Origin: Paragyromitra xinjiangensis
Taxonomy: Eukaryota > Ascomycota > Pezizomycetes > Pezizales > Discinaceae
DNA: 64,000 nucleotides
Assembly: GCA_038503065.1 (NCBI GenBank)
Contig: JBCAMK010000003.1
Location: 186,001-250,000, forward strand
Direction: 5' to 3'
The translations under genes were made by a program, and so were the position numbers. The notes under the pieces were generated by a model. The model saw only the letters and a list, made by a program, of their open reading frames with translations. It did no database searches and was not told where the DNA came from. Every line of letters starts with the position of its first letter. Within the stretch, counting starts at the first letter, position 1. Of this stretch, positions 46,336 through 59,582 are shown in pieces.

Positions 46336-49300
46336 GGTGGTTGTGGTGGGATTAAGGTGCGGCTCGGGGGATCCTTGTTGTCAGGTACGGGTGTGGCGTG
46401 GCAGGCTGTGGTCTGGCGCCGGGATAGGCGAAGGAGAAACGTTCGTGGTCGTAAGTACATGTAGATATATGTACTGATGGCGATGTTTAAATTGCCCTAT
46501 CTTGACGTTCTAGGACTATGTTACTAATTTCTCTGTGACAAAGACTTTGGAGTAATTGGATAAAGAATAAAAGACTTCACTAACATACATGTAGGAAGCT
46601 TGGCTAATTTGCAGAGATTTTCTTTTGTTGGCCAAGACTGTTTGCTTAACTTGGCGTGCTTTCTGGCAGCTTGGAGTTTAATACAAGTAATTATCTATGA
46701 TTGGCTGGCTAGGAGAACCACATTCAGATTGTGTTCTGTGAACGGTGGAATGAAGTCCCGTAAATTAATGAATGGTGATGTCTGCTAGAATCTGACGTGA
46801 CTTAGCCGTTTAATTTAGGTTCCATGACATCTAGAAGATCAAGTTGAAACCTCAAACATCTAATCTACTTGACCATAGTACATCTAAGGAACTTATATTT
46901 CTTTTCCGTGTCTGAGAGTATTCTACCCTGAAATGAAGTGGCATAGGTTTCGGTAGTCATCCTCTCCTTTAGGCAAGATTGAAGGGGTTGTAATAAAACA
47001 GTCCCGAGACGGGCTCGTCCCAACAAAAAGTAGTACACATTAGACTAAGAGCCATATTTTCTTTCAGGGAAACCCGAATATCAGGGTGTACACATGTTCC
47101 GTAGGCCCATTGCTTCGTGGAGCGGCGTTTCACCATTGAGATGATTTTAAGCCATAGAGCTTAGCATGTTAGCGTTGAAACTCATCGACACATGGGTCCT
47201 TCAAGAACCGAAGAGCAGTTTCATGATCGCTGGTGAATTTGAACCAAATGTGCATTGAGTTTGGGCCTCGATATTTCATCTGTCTTATCGGTTATTATCT
47301 AGCTATGCTCTGGGATCGTTTATGCACTTGCCTTTCAATCTCCTAGCGAGTTTACCCGAATATTTCGATGCGAAGAACCGGTTCTCTTTGGTTTCGTTTG
47401 AAGCTTGTCGGTTTGCAGCAGCATGAATTTGTCAAACACATTCATAAAGCCACTGGTAATAATTTTGATCCTGGCGTTTGGAGAGTTAGAGAAACTAACC
47501 CCAAGGAATTAGCGCGCTGGATAGCGGTTGAAATCAACAGGGGAGAATTCCTGGGCATGCATCTGAATAGAACAAGTATATGTCTGCCTCTTCGGATAGG
47601 ATTAATAGATGCTGTTATCCATGGGTTTGGACTCAGTATTCGGTCGATTTTTATTTGAATATTGCTTGATTTTGTGAGAATTTATTACCAGAAATTACTT
47701 TAATATTCGTTTGTGCTACTCGTCTGTCTCGACCAGTTTTTGTGATCCGTTCTCTCCGCCGGTAGATAGTGAGATCTAGGAATAATAGCTGCAGTATAGG
47801 AAGTTTTGCATAACGTATTTGAGCAATCGAGATTGATAAGGGAAGTCTTTATGTATCCTGCCTGGATCTGTGAGCTGCAATGACTTCTCAGTATGCCGGT
47901 ATCTACCAGATACTAGATCTGCTCGTCATTCCCAGAATACTCTGTCGTATTTCTAGGCGGTCGGCCGAAATTGAATAATGTTGGTTGCGTTGATCTGGGT
48001 TGGGTCATTAGAAGCCTTTAAATATTTTAGTGCTCCACATAAACCCTCCCGCCTGCCTTTATCAGCAGTCTTATAAAATAAGTTGTTAGTCTTCCGAGAG
48101 TGAGGTTTAGTCAATGTCAAGGGTGCGTTTTTTTTGTGGTAGAAATACTCGTTGGCGTTTAAGAAATGCTCATCATTCCCATATTCACTCAGAAGTCCAT
48201 TTGCGCCTGTTGAGTTTATGAATGCCATTCTGTGCTCATGCAGGCCCATGAATGCCGATTCAGATCCCCGGATTGAATCTCGGTAACTTCGGTCATGAAG
48301 AAATCATAGCTTCCTCTCTAGAATGGATGTATGGCAATCTCTCAGGATGGAGACTGTGCTAGAATGATTCTTGGGTGGACGCTGGTTATCCATTGGTTTA
48401 AATATTCGGTTTTTAAGCCTTTGGTTTCCGTAATATGCTCTTCGCATTTCAACGTGTAGTGGCTGGATGCTGTGGTAGGAAGGTGGGGAATAGCTTCACT
48501 CTCTTCCCTCTATGGGAAGCCTGAAATATATCCTTGATAGGTAGGAATAGTCTTTCCATTTTCCATATAGACGGCCCGAATAAATATTTAGCGATCTGTG
48601 TTAGGAAGGGTCAATAGTATTTGAGGGAATGAGTGCTGCGAATAAGTGCTGCGAGGGTGTCACTGGATGCTTCGAAAGAACGAGGATAGCTACTCCGAGT
48701 AAACACTCTTTGTGCGTGTCTCAAAGTCACTAAATACCTTCGCACCAGCCTAGGCACCCAATGGACAACCACCAGCAACACTGTACCAGAGAACTAGCAA
48801 CTGCGATATCTGAGCTGGGCCTCATACAACGGCTAGCCGGAAAATGGACGGGCACGAAATGTCAGAGATTACTTTCGAAGATGCTTTGGAATTATGATAC
48901 CCGTTCCCTGTCCAAAGGCTCCTAGATTCGTTGTCATTGCAGTTCGAAGTATTCGTTTAGCAGTGTAATAGTTCCTGGGAAGTGTAAGGTCCCTTCAACT
49001 CCTCGAGAGCTCATTTGTCCTAGAGAAGAATCCCAATTCTAGTAACTAATGTTTAGACCTAACTTCAGCGAGAAACTCTCGAGCCGCCGTGGACTCGGAG
49101 CCAAAGGAATAGAATCTCCGACCGATCGCGATGTTATCTGTGACAACTTGCGCGATCAAAAATCCGGAAGTTCCTAACGTCATGAGATGAGTGCTATCAT
49201 GACAAGTGGACCGGAGATAATCTTATGCCGTGCGTTGGCTTGGCGCGGAACGCATAGAAGGAACAAAATACACCGGGACCAACTCTGCTCCAACTAGCAA

Positions 49301-52181
49301 TGCTTTGAATCTGAAGCTGCAGTAACAACATGATACTCTCTAGAGCTCTTAGTTGGCCTAGAATGCACTTTTGGCATAACTGCTGGCACAAACGAAGCTG
49401 AATAACCGCCAGGTACTAACAGTCGCTAGAAGGAATCCGGTGGTCTGACTTAATATTTCGGTGATTTTCATGCTGGCATTTAGTTTGCGGCTCGCTTGAA
49501 AATATGCAGTGTTTAAATGGCAGCTTTTAGGTCCAATAAATCGTAGAATGAGTTGTCTGATTATAACTGACCTTGGTAGCTAAATATCCTGGAGCCACCC
49601 TGCTTGTGTTTCATCGGGTGATGTTCCACCCCATTCCCGTTCTGTGAAGAGCATGAGGTGAATAGCTTTCCCTTTTCTGTGATCGGATTCATGGTTTGCT
49701 TTGAATGGTGCCTAGTCGGACTGAAGCATAGTAGAGCGTACCTGTGGGAAGGGTTCGGGCATACAGTTTCTGAATACCTCTATCATCGAGTAACTGCCAT
49801 TTTTCTTGTTTTGACCCCATGTCCACCCCACCATCATCTATAGCAACAGCTTGCCTGCTCATAGTTCGTCCCTAATAAGTTACATTTCATCTTTGCCCAC
49901 CGAAGATAATGTAACTTTTTTCATTGTAATCGTTGCCTGGCTGGGAAGTATCGGGTTCGGCTGTATAAGTTGAGACTGATAGCTATTAGTGATTCGGGTG
50001 CGACAAAAGCAACAATTTCGGTGGAGTTTCTGAAATTACCTGAATGTGATTGAATTATCTTCAAAAATCACGAATATAATTTTCGTTGTTTCCGACATGA
50101 AACTATCATAACCGTAACTAGGACCCATCCACCCAAAATAAGACTTCTGTTTCCCCGCTGTAGATATTCCGGTTCCTCTACCTAGATCCCGGCTTTAGAC
50201 ACTATACCGTAGAGCTGCTTGTTCGATCCCGGGTCCTTGAGAGCGGAAGGAATGTTTGTGAAGTCCATCCCTTCGAAATGAACACTAAAACTCTATTTAT
50301 GCCTCAATAGCACTAGCACTAGCAACCGGCAGCGATAATCACTCTAGTACCTGAAACCGGGAAGCAGACACCAATGAGTTGAACCGTTTCCGTACCGTCG
50401 TTAGCTGCTGTCTGTGAATACCACGTAGTTGCTTTTCCTTTTCCGGACTTGATCACGTCTGCTGTGTGAGACTTGTTGAATGTGGAGGTTTCTTTATACG
50501 AATGAGAATAAGAGGCTGTTCCCTAGTGGTTTGTCGGTCTGATGATGGCCAATTCGGATGCAATGTTGTGCATTAGGACTGCGTTTAATGGAGGCATGAC
50601 TTATTCCACCGGGTGAATAAGTTTAGGCTTTATCTAGTTCTAATGATTATTTTTGGATGACGGATGGTAGTGGCAGTGAAGCAGATGATCTGTGGTCCAA
50701 GTGTTGTAAATGGTCGCTGTCTATTCCCTAGGCTGAATAGCCTACAATCTCTCTCATGGTTGAACGTGCTCCGAGACGTTTGTTCTAAATTGCGGGAGTC
50801 ATGAGAGGGGTCTCGGTATGCTTTGGCGTTGGCGTTAGTGTCCTAGTGGTTTGTAATATATGTGCTGTGTGAGGGATTTTCTGGTTTGGGTGAATATTAT
50901 CCGTTGCGATGCTCGACTGTAAATACCCCGTCTATTTCAAATGGTGGTTGAGTAGGGAGGCGAAGCGTTTGAATGTGCGGTAGCTGGTTGGGTGTGGGGT
51001 GGCTGAATATGAATTTTTTTGGCTGAGGGTTGTCTCCGTTAAATGATAGGTTTGCAACGCGGATGATAGAGGGGTGGGATGCAAAAGGCCGTACATGAAT
51101 ATTCCAGAAGGTTGCTGTTCATGGGTCAATGCCATCGGGGTGCTGGGGTTTCTAGAAGCAATAAGTCCCCCACGAGGGTTGTGTGTTGGTAATATTTGGC
51201 CGATTTGGGTAGGGAGTGTGATGAAGACCCGCATTCGCTTGTGTTCGTGGTGAATGGGAGAAGGAGGGTGCTGTTCCCTAGCCGAGCCATCAGAGTGGTG
51301 ATGGTTGGGTCATTAGTGATAGCGTGATAGGGTTGATTGCGAATGGATGTTGTATAGACAAACGATGCATTGGTTAATGTCCTAGCTCCTTGCATTGATT
51401 CCACTGTTGATGTATAGCAGCGGATTTTGTCTGCAATGGCGAACGAGATGTTCATCTGCAGAGCGATAATATATAATTTCTACCGCAACAGCTAGCAGCG
51501 GCGAGAAGTTTGGGAAGAATGTACGTCGCTTTAACATGTCTGCCAATGGCCGAGAAATGAGCCTGCTTTGATGCGTAATGAAGTGCTGCTGGTAGTCAAC
51601 GTGTTGGGCGAGGATGAAATTTCCAGATTTTTCCAGATTTTTCGTTCGCTGAATGACTGAAGCTCCTTTGCGTGTTTGCCAGAGGTAATGATAGAGATGC
51701 CATAAAATAACAAAGACTGTAAAAGAGGGTATTGTTGGACCTGCATTTGATGGAATGTTCTCTGGTGTCTGAATGCTTTCGTTCCAGTGGTTGAATCCCA
51801 TCCACTGACAGCGGTTGTCTGTTCAGCTCATCTGAAAGGACGGCGGGGGTGTCGTTGACCGCCAAGAGCTTTATTACGCCACGTGATTGTCTCGCGTGGC
51901 AAATGGCGACGCGACAAACCACTTCTCGCGTCCCCCACCACGACAAACAACGACGACTCATTTCATTCACTTCACCTCACCTCACCTCGTCTCTGCCCTG
52001 CATCACCACCACCAACACCACCACCAACACCACCCCCCCCTCGGAGAAGCTGCCCTGCATACTATAACTACTATCTACTATTACTTCTGCTCTAATCGAG
52101 TTAGAAAAACAAATTCCCTGAATAGGTCCCTCCAAAACACCTTCTCTCCCAGGTCCTAGTGATGCACCCCCATCCTCCTCT
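46336..52181. other. 5.8-kb gene-free stretch
   Basis: The largest region without a credible gene. Frames at 47368-47658 (plus), 47953-48249, 50932-51455 and 51382-51801 (minus) have no recognisable domain and no supporting splice structure. TACATGTA occurs at 46456 and 46587. No terminal repeats, transposase or integrase peptides were seen. The end (about 51850-52181) is the promoter and leader of the RecQ gene, with CACC/CACCAC repeats at 51971-52037. Confidence 0.45.
51971..52037 (+). repeat. CACC/CACCAC-rich leader repeat
   Basis: Short CTCAC and CACCAC units repeat in the 5' flank of the RecQ gene, ending in a run of C about 145 bases before its ATG. Confidence 0.6.
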
Positions 52182-55100
52182 ATGACCACAAAAAACAACC
52201 TCGGACCGCACCTGACCTGGCTCCGACGAGAACGTCCACAGATCCCACCTCCGCGCACCACTCCTGGCAATGCCCTATTGCCGCCTGTAGCTCTCCCAGC
52301 AAATCCACCACCTCGGACTGCCATCCCAGATAGAGATACATTTGCACCACCAGCACCTCCGGCGCCAAGGGAACGATTCGAGGACCCAGACGAAATGCCA
52401 CTGCTGCAGCTCGAGTCGTCTGTATCGACTCGGCGGCCAAAACTTGCTAGTCGCTCGAAAGGCATCCCTACACCAAGAGCTACAAATACGCAGGAAGAAG
52501 GATTCAATGGGACGCCAGTGCCACGGGGTCTTAGACATGAGGATTCAACAGGAAGCGCATACCCAACTCCGGCTACCTCTTTCAGTACTACCCCCCATCT
52601 AATCACTTCATACTCGAAATACTAATAACCCAGACCACCCCACCCCCATATCTGCACCCTGTGCCCCTACCTCCGTCCGTCCTAAACGTCCCATCCCCGC
52701 CGTAATCGAAGTCGACACGATTGACCTCACCGCCGACGATAACGATGGCGTATACCTCGGCCGCACAACCACCACCATCCGCTCTCGTTCTCACTCCCCG
52801 AATAAACCACGTGCTGAATCACCCCTCGTCTCCCGTCGCGCCGAGCCCACGGCGAGCAGACCCCTCTTCACCCACGACAACAGCGACCCCGCTGAATTTG
52901 CACGCAACATCCTCGAAGGGCGCGCCCGAAGAGATAGTCCTGTTAATGATCTCCCTGCTCCACGCTCGCCTGCTCGGCAGAGGAATAAACGCACTAGCTC
53001 TGACTACTCTCATGACCACTTCCCGCTCGATGATGGGATTGTGTCTAAATCCCCACGCACAGACCGGCGCTCGACGCCTGAGCGTCATCGAAGGGCAGTT
53101 GTGGTAGAAGAAGAGCCGATACCGAAAGAGCCGCCGCCACCGTACTCTACTGTTGACCGTGCATCCCGGGAACCATCGTATCCGGATTTGGTTCGTGCGT
53201 CAACGCCTTCTGTAGCGCGATCGCTGACAAGGAGACAGATGGCGGCGGTGGCAGAGGAGATGGTGACGAGGAATAGTGTGCGGAGGACGAGTTCGTATAG
53301 TAAGGGTGATAATGTAGAGATGCAGCAGGAAGAGGAAGAGGAGACTGTAGTGACGAAGAAGCGTCGGATGGTGAAAGTTACGAGGAGCGCAGGGGAGAGG
53401 CGACAAGTAAAGAGCGTGATAAGAGGGAGAAGGGTTGTGCCAGATTCAGACGGGGAGGGTGAAGAAGATGAGGAAACAGACGACCCGTATGAGCCCAAGA
53501 AACAGGCAAAGCGTATGGATTATATTTTCGACGATATAGCACTAGCAGAAGCCGAAGAAGATCATGAAGTAGATCCCCCCAAAGAACCAGACGACGACGA
53601 CGACGAAGACTATGGCAGTAATGACCTCGACTTCTCCCGCGTCCTCGCTCTCACAGAGACCCTCGCCCCCCAGCGCTCCCCACGTCGCACCTCTCCCCTC
53701 AAACTTAAAGAAACTTCCCCCTTCCAACGCGACTCCCCGACAAAACTCCAACACCCGAAACGTAACCTCCCCCCAGTTCCCGCTACCCCTCGCTCCGAAA
53801 GAACCAAAAAACCACGCACAGAAAAAGACCCCGACGACCTCAACACCCTCTCCCTCCCAGACCTCACCTCCATGCGCAAAACACTCAAAGCCCAAGCCTA
53901 CGACATCATGGCGCGCGTCCTCGACTGTAACGACGCCGGGGAGGCCCCCCCACCAGAACTAATGCGACGAAACGCTGAACTGCGCGCAAGAGTCAGTGCC
54001 GTCGAGGCACGAATCAAGGTTCTAGAGCGAAACGTCGACGTTGCTGCTACACAGATCGCCGAGACGCCACGGAAGAGACGGGAGAGGGAGCCAGCGGGGC
54101 TAGACATGGTCAAGCAAACGCAATTTGCGCCCGGAACACCGAGGCGAGATGGCGGCCGGGGTTCACCGAGGAAGTCACCTGGAAAGAGGAGTGGGAGAGA
54201 TTTATTCACGCGTAATGTGGGAACTCCACCGCCGCCGCCGAGTCCGAGCTTTGAGGTCGTGATGCCTGCGAGGTCGTTGGGAAAACGGGCGGTGGCACGT
54301 CCGGATGAGGTTGAAGAGGAAGTGGATTATCGGTACGAAACTGCGCCGGGGTTGCAGAGCGATGGGGATTATGGAAGTGATATTGATGTGGAGGATCTTG
54401 ATGAGGATTTCGACACTGTGGAGGGGAATAATTATAAACCGGCGAATAACTTTAGTTCTACTAATAACTATAATTCGGCGCATAGCTTCAATTCAGCCAA
54501 CAGGACAAACAGCAAGCCAGTCTACAATAGTAAATCGACCAACACCAGAGTCCCCAACTACGAAATCGTCATCAGTGATGACGAAGAGGAAGTACAACGA
54601 CCCCCTCCGAAGAGTAGACCACCGTTAGGCAGGACTACAGGAAACTCCCCGCCTGCTGGTCGGAACATCAATAACGTACTTGGTCGACCGACTGCTACAC
54701 AGCACACTATGCAGAAATCACAGAAATCACAAATTCCCGCAGCACTACCGATGGCACGACTGCACGTTCAGCGAGCGTCAACGGTGGACATGAACAGCGC
54801 GGCAATGCAACATCCATGGTCACGAGATGTGGCTAATGCTCTGAAGCGCCGATTCAACCTGAAAGGATTCCGGAATAACCAACTTGAGGCAGTCAACGCG
54901 ACACTGAGTGGGAAGGATGTATTCGTTCTTATGCCAACCGGAGGTGGAAAGTCACTCATCTATCAACTCCCTGCTGTTATCCAAACCGGGAAGACTCGTG
55001 GTGTAACAGTCGTGGTCTCCCCACTGTTGTCACTGATGCAGGATCAAGTGGATCATCTACAGAAGTTGAATATCATGGCGTTCTACATCAACGGTGAGAT

Positions 55101-57642
55101 TAGTGAGGAGCAACGACGAATCTTGTATGATTCACTCTATGACCAAAATGTCGAGGAGATGATCCAGCTGTTATATATCACACCGGAAATGATTGCCAAG
55201 AGCGATAAAATGGTTACTACGCTTGTTAATCTCCACCGGCGCGGGAAGTTAGCTCGGATCGTTATCGACGAAGCCCATTGTGTATCTCAGTGGGGTCATG
55301 ACTTTCGTCCCGACTATAAAACACTCGGAACTCTTAGGACTAAGTTTCCCAGTGTGCCGTGGATTGCGCTCACAGCGACTGCAACGAAGAAGGTGCAGTT
55401 GGATGTGTTGCAAAATCTGAATATGCGTCATAGTGAGGTCTTTGATATGAGCTTTAATAGGCCGAATTTGCATTACCAGGTGCTTCCCAAGGGGAAAGAT
55501 ATTCTTGATCGTATTGTCGATATTTGTCAGCAAGGCGAGTACGCGAACACGACGGGCATCATCTATTGCCTCTCTCGTGCCAACTGCGAGCAGACTGCCG
55601 AGAAGCTACGGAAGAAGGGAATTAAGGCACAGCACTTCCACGCCGGACTCGCACCGGAGGAGAAGGTCCGGTTGCAGAAGGGATGGCAGGCGAGACAGTT
55701 TAATGTCATTGTTGCGACGATCGCATTCGGTATGGGGATTGACAAAGCGGACGTGAGGTTCGTGATCCATTACACGATCCCGAAGAGTCTTGAAGGGTAC
55801 TATCAAGAGACTGGTCGAGCGGGTAGAGACGGTCTCCCTAGCGGCTGCTTCTTGTTTTATAATTACGGTGACACCAGCTCGTTGTATAGGATGATTAAAG
55901 AAGGTGACGGGAACCACGACCAGAAGAAGCGTCAGATCGAGATGTTGCAGATGGTGGTGCAGTACTGTGAGAATAAAGCCGAGTGTCGACGTGTCCAGGT
56001 GCTACGATACTTTGGCGAGGAGTTCCCAGATGAGATGTGTCGGCAGAGCTGTGATAATTGTTGTTCTGGTATTGAGTATGTCCAGGTTGACGTAACGGAT
56101 ATGGCGATCTCGGCGTTGAATGTGGTAGCTCAGCTGAATGAGAAGACGCTGCTATATTGTATCGATGTGTTTAGGGGGAGTGGGAGTAAGGCGCATAAGG
56201 AGAGTGGAAGCGAGCATCTAGATGGGTATGGTGCGGGGAAGAAGTGGGATCGGAGTGATTGCGAGAGGTTATTTCATCATTTGGTCAAGGCTGAGGCGAT
56301 TAATGAGGATCATGTCATGAATAAGGCGGGGTTCTATGTATCTCATGTTAACGTGGGTTTCATCCTTCTTATGAGTTTCGCAGAGTGTCGTATGCTGACT
56401 TATATCTGTGGCTAGTTATCCTCCGGTAAGGCGAATCCAATAATTCAAGGAAGACGGAGGATAGAGATGGCATTCCCGAAAGAGGGCACAATGTCGAGAA
56501 GAACGAAGTCGAACAACTCGATCATGTCAAGCGACCATAGTGGAGCGCAATCTTCCAACATCTCCCCCCCTCCCCGACAAAGGCAGCAAACAGCTAGTCG
56601 GAGCAGGGTACAGTATCAAGAAGTAATAATTGAGAAAACCGCCACGCGCAGCCATTATTTTGAAAACGAGGAGGACGAGGATGAAGACCGACCAGATAGT
56701 TTAGGATTCATGCCGGTCCGAGAAGCCAGGGGCAAGAAGCATGCTGCGACTCGAGGGGAACAAGGCGGGCGGGTGGTTGGGAGACCAATCACTGGAGATC
56801 CGGAGTTGGCTGGGATGTCACCGTATAGGCTGGAGGTATTGCAGAGGTTCATGGATGACGCGAAGAAGCTGAGAGTGAAGGTTATGAGCCAAAAGCGGTG
56901 GGATAGGATCGAGAGCGTGTTTACGGATAAGATGTTGAGAACTATTGGGTTGAGGTTACCAACGTGTAAGTCATATTTTTCCCACCTGAAAGAGACAGTT
57001 ACTAACATTATTGAAATAGCGGAAAACGAACTTACCGTCATCTCTGGCATTACTCCTGAGAAAGTTCAACAGTTTGGTCGGAAATTCCTTGATCTGGCGA
57101 AGAGGTACAAGCAGGAGCTGGAAATGAACATGGAAGGCGCAGACATGTCACAGGTGCCAGCTAGCGAGTACTTTTCACAAGCTCCCATCGACGTTGGGGA
57201 CGATGACGAAAACTACATTGACTCCGACGATGACGAGGACTACGGTGACGAAACTGGGGAGAGGTCAGAGTACTTTGCGTCCGGGGGCGTTGGCTTTCAA
57301 CCACCAGGTATGTCGCAGGCTCAGTTAGCCTTATTGGGACAGGTCGCTGGTGCTGCACGCACCGGCGGTGGGAGCTCTAGCTCTAAGGCAGCCTCCGGGG
57401 GGCGTGTGAAGAAGGCGTATAGTGGAAGTCGTGGCGCTGGAGCAAAACGAGCTCCGAAGAAAGGTGCGAGTGGCGCAAGAAGGCAGTCTGGAGGAGGAAA
57501 GAGGTTTAGTACCGGGAGCGCGACCTCGCAGGGCGCAAGTAGAAGTACAAGACCGAGTGGTGGCGGTGGTGGAAGGGGCGCTAGAGGCGGCGGAGGACGA
57601 AGCCAGGGCGCTGGGTCATCGTTCATTAGACCCATGGCTTGA
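52182..57642 (+). CDS. SGS1: RecQ-family DNA helicase (SGS1/BLM type)
   Basis: Exons 52182..52584, 52634..56352, 56416..56965 and 57020..57642 give 1764 residues. RecQ helicases of this type unwind recombination intermediates with Top3-Rmi1 and keep replication forks stable. The start NNLGPHLTWLRRERP resembles the conserved N-terminal Top3-binding end of fungal homologues. A long acidic, disordered stretch follows. Helicase motifs: PTGGGKS (K907), SPLLSLMQDQVDHL, DEAHCVSQWGHDFRPDY (D1013), ALTATAT, TIAFGMGIDKADVRFV and YYQETGRAGRDG. The RQC zinc site follows (CRRVQVLRYFGEEF, CRQSCDNC). A C-terminal HRDC domain (about 1508-1580) reads across the last junction as RLPT-SENELTVISGITPEK. The tail is Gly/Arg/Ser-rich. 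Translation of the unspliced frames misplaces both ends. Confidence 0.94.
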
Positions 57643-58949
57643 GCTGGATGGTGCTTGCCCGTGTTTTTTTCTCTTTCCTTTGCTGCTTCCCTGAATTAGG
57701 GGGCTCGAGAGGGGCGTTTATATGGATGGTCGTTTGTTTCATGATTCTTGTATGAGCTTTTCGTACTTTTTTAACTACACCTTTTCGTTTATCTTTTTTC
57801 ACAGGGTTTAGATGGAGCATTGATTTTATTCTTATCGAGTATTATTGCTTACGGCTACGTGTTTAGTGGGCTGCGTATATATGAGTATACATACGTTTTC
57901 TCACTTGTTATAGTGGTATATCTTGAGGTAATCTTGGTGCATATCTAAGCTGGAGTCGCCTGGGTTTCTTAGGGGCTATCGCTGTATCTACATAGTTGTA
58001 AAATGCAACGAATACAAAAATATTCATGACAGGGGACATAACTGTTCCCCAAAGATAAACCCTCCGAACACTCCTATGCAGAGTTTACGACAGCGAGGTA
58101 TAGTCTTAACTATGTACATGTAGTACACGTCCTGCGTTATTGGAGACCAGGCCAGTTCACAGACTTCTCGAGCAGTTCGAGAGCTGCAGATATTCCCCAA
58201 TTCCTACCAGAATAGCAGAAAGATTATTACACTACTCGTAGCCACAGTAATAGTAAAAAAACCAGCGAACCTTAACACAGCCTTGAAAGCACCAATAAAT
58301 ACAGGTATCGCGCTTAGCGTTGATTGACAGCATTTCACAAAACTCTCCACTAAGCGTCTTCAAAACCATGCATGGTAAATTAAATATCAATAGAGGGGGC
58401 GAAAGAGGAGTAAAAAACTCAACACCCCAATTCGAATCTCAATGGCATTACGATAAAGGTTCGAGGGGTGGACCTTGTTTCCTGCTCACTGGAGAGAGCT
58501 ATCTGAAACGATAAGGCAGGGGACGCTGAAGAAAACTTTACTCCTAATCGAGATACAAATATTTGGCTGAAAATTCGATTCCATCCTGATAAAGAAAGCT
58601 ACTTAGACTCAATTCCAAGCCATAGTACGCTGCCCTTTTGTCTTTTACGACGAGGCTTGCATACCGAAGTTTTGAGACTTGAGACTACATGTAGTTACAT
58701 TCCACCCAGCCCCTTATATTAAGGAACTGATTTTAAGTTTTTGAGCCTTCAGCATTCCTTAACCACTGTCGGTTATAGTGACATACTCTGTCAAGTGTCA
58801 CGCAGAAATTATCCCGCCAGTTCGTGATCTCGCATAACCTAAGGGGGTATAAGACGGCTTCGCTCTTCCATCGATCCCTAACTCTGACTCCACCCATCAC
58901 CATTTCTCTCCATCTTCTGTCTCAAACTTCTCTAAACTGTAAAATCACA
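57643..58949. other. Intergenic with promoter of the secreted-protein gene
   Basis: No supported gene. TACATGTA at 58115 and 58686. A TATA-like GTATAAGA at 58847-58854 stands about 100 bases before the ATG at 58950, followed by a pyrimidine-rich leader. Confidence 0.5.
58847..58854 (+). promoter_or_regulatory. TATA-like element
   Basis: GTATAAGA about 100 bases upstream of the ATG of the secreted cysteine-rich protein. Confidence 0.45.
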
Positions 58950-59582
58950 ATGCACATCTCATCCCTTATCCTCCTCTTCTTAGGATTCATACCTTTCCTC
59001 TCCCTCGGCTGCTCAGTCTTAAATCCGAGTATCAAAAGACGATCATTGGAAACACCCGAAATCATCAGCTACACTGAAGCTCTTGCCAGCGGCCAACAAG
59101 TCTTCGGTCCCACCCTTCTTATCGGCTGGTACTACTCTCCAACAAAAGAACAGATCCCCCCATCCGCATCTGATGGGGTCAGGTACTGCACAAAAGACTA
59201 CTTCTACATAGCCTCCTTCGCCCACCCAGATGGCAAATTTTACCCCGTCACTCCTAGAACAGGCGAGCTGATGTGCGAAAAAGACCGAGCTACCCCGGAA
59301 TGGCGGCATTCGTGGCCGATCGTCTATTGGTTGAATGAAAACAGGAATTCCTGGTGCTGCCAGACCACAACCCAGTGCAAGTCAATTGTAACGTATTGGG
59401 GTGCAACGGCTGGTCTCTGTGATATGAAGGATCAGTGTATTCGATGTGAAAGTGTTGCGTATGCGGTGGATGAAATCATGGCGTATTGTCGCAATGGTGG
59501 TGGAAAGTATGTGTGGCAGAAAGAAGGTCACACGTTTGGGGTTATCGTTGGGCGTCAGGAGGATAGAGATCTCTCGCAGTGA
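58950..59582 (+). CDS. Secreted cysteine-rich protein
   Basis: A single exon of 210 residues. Residues 1-20 (MHISSLILLFLGFIPFLSLG) are a clear signal peptide. A dibasic Kex2-like site (IKRR) near residue 30 may release a short pro-segment. The mature part has about ten Cys (including WCC, QCK, DQCIRC), frequent Trp and Tyr, and no membrane segment, so it should fold as a disulphide-linked extracellular protein. I recognise no Pfam-level family. Small secreted Cys-rich proteins in fungi include effectors, antimicrobial proteins and surface proteins; none can be chosen from sequence alone. A longer in-frame ORF starts at 58824, but the signal peptide fixes the start at 58950. Confidence 0.8.
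   Translation: MHISSLILLFLGFIPFLSLGCSVLNPSIKRRSLETPEIISYTEALASGQQVFGPTLLIGWYYSPTKEQIPPSASDGVRYCTKDYFYIASFAHPDGKFYPVTPRTGELMCEKDRATPEWRHSWPIVYWLNENRNSWCCQTTTQCKSIVTYWGATAGLCDMKDQCIRCESVAYAVDEIMAYCRNGGGKYVWQKEGHTFGVIVGRQEDRDLSQ

Noticed and set aside
47953..48249. 98-codon minus-strand ORF with ATG
   Set aside because: Plausible composition but no domain, no homologue recognised and AT-rich surroundings; not enough to call a gene.
51382..51970. Overlapping minus-strand ORFs upstream of the RecQ gene
   Set aside because: Three frames overlap each other and the RecQ promoter; none has a recognisable peptide or splice structure.
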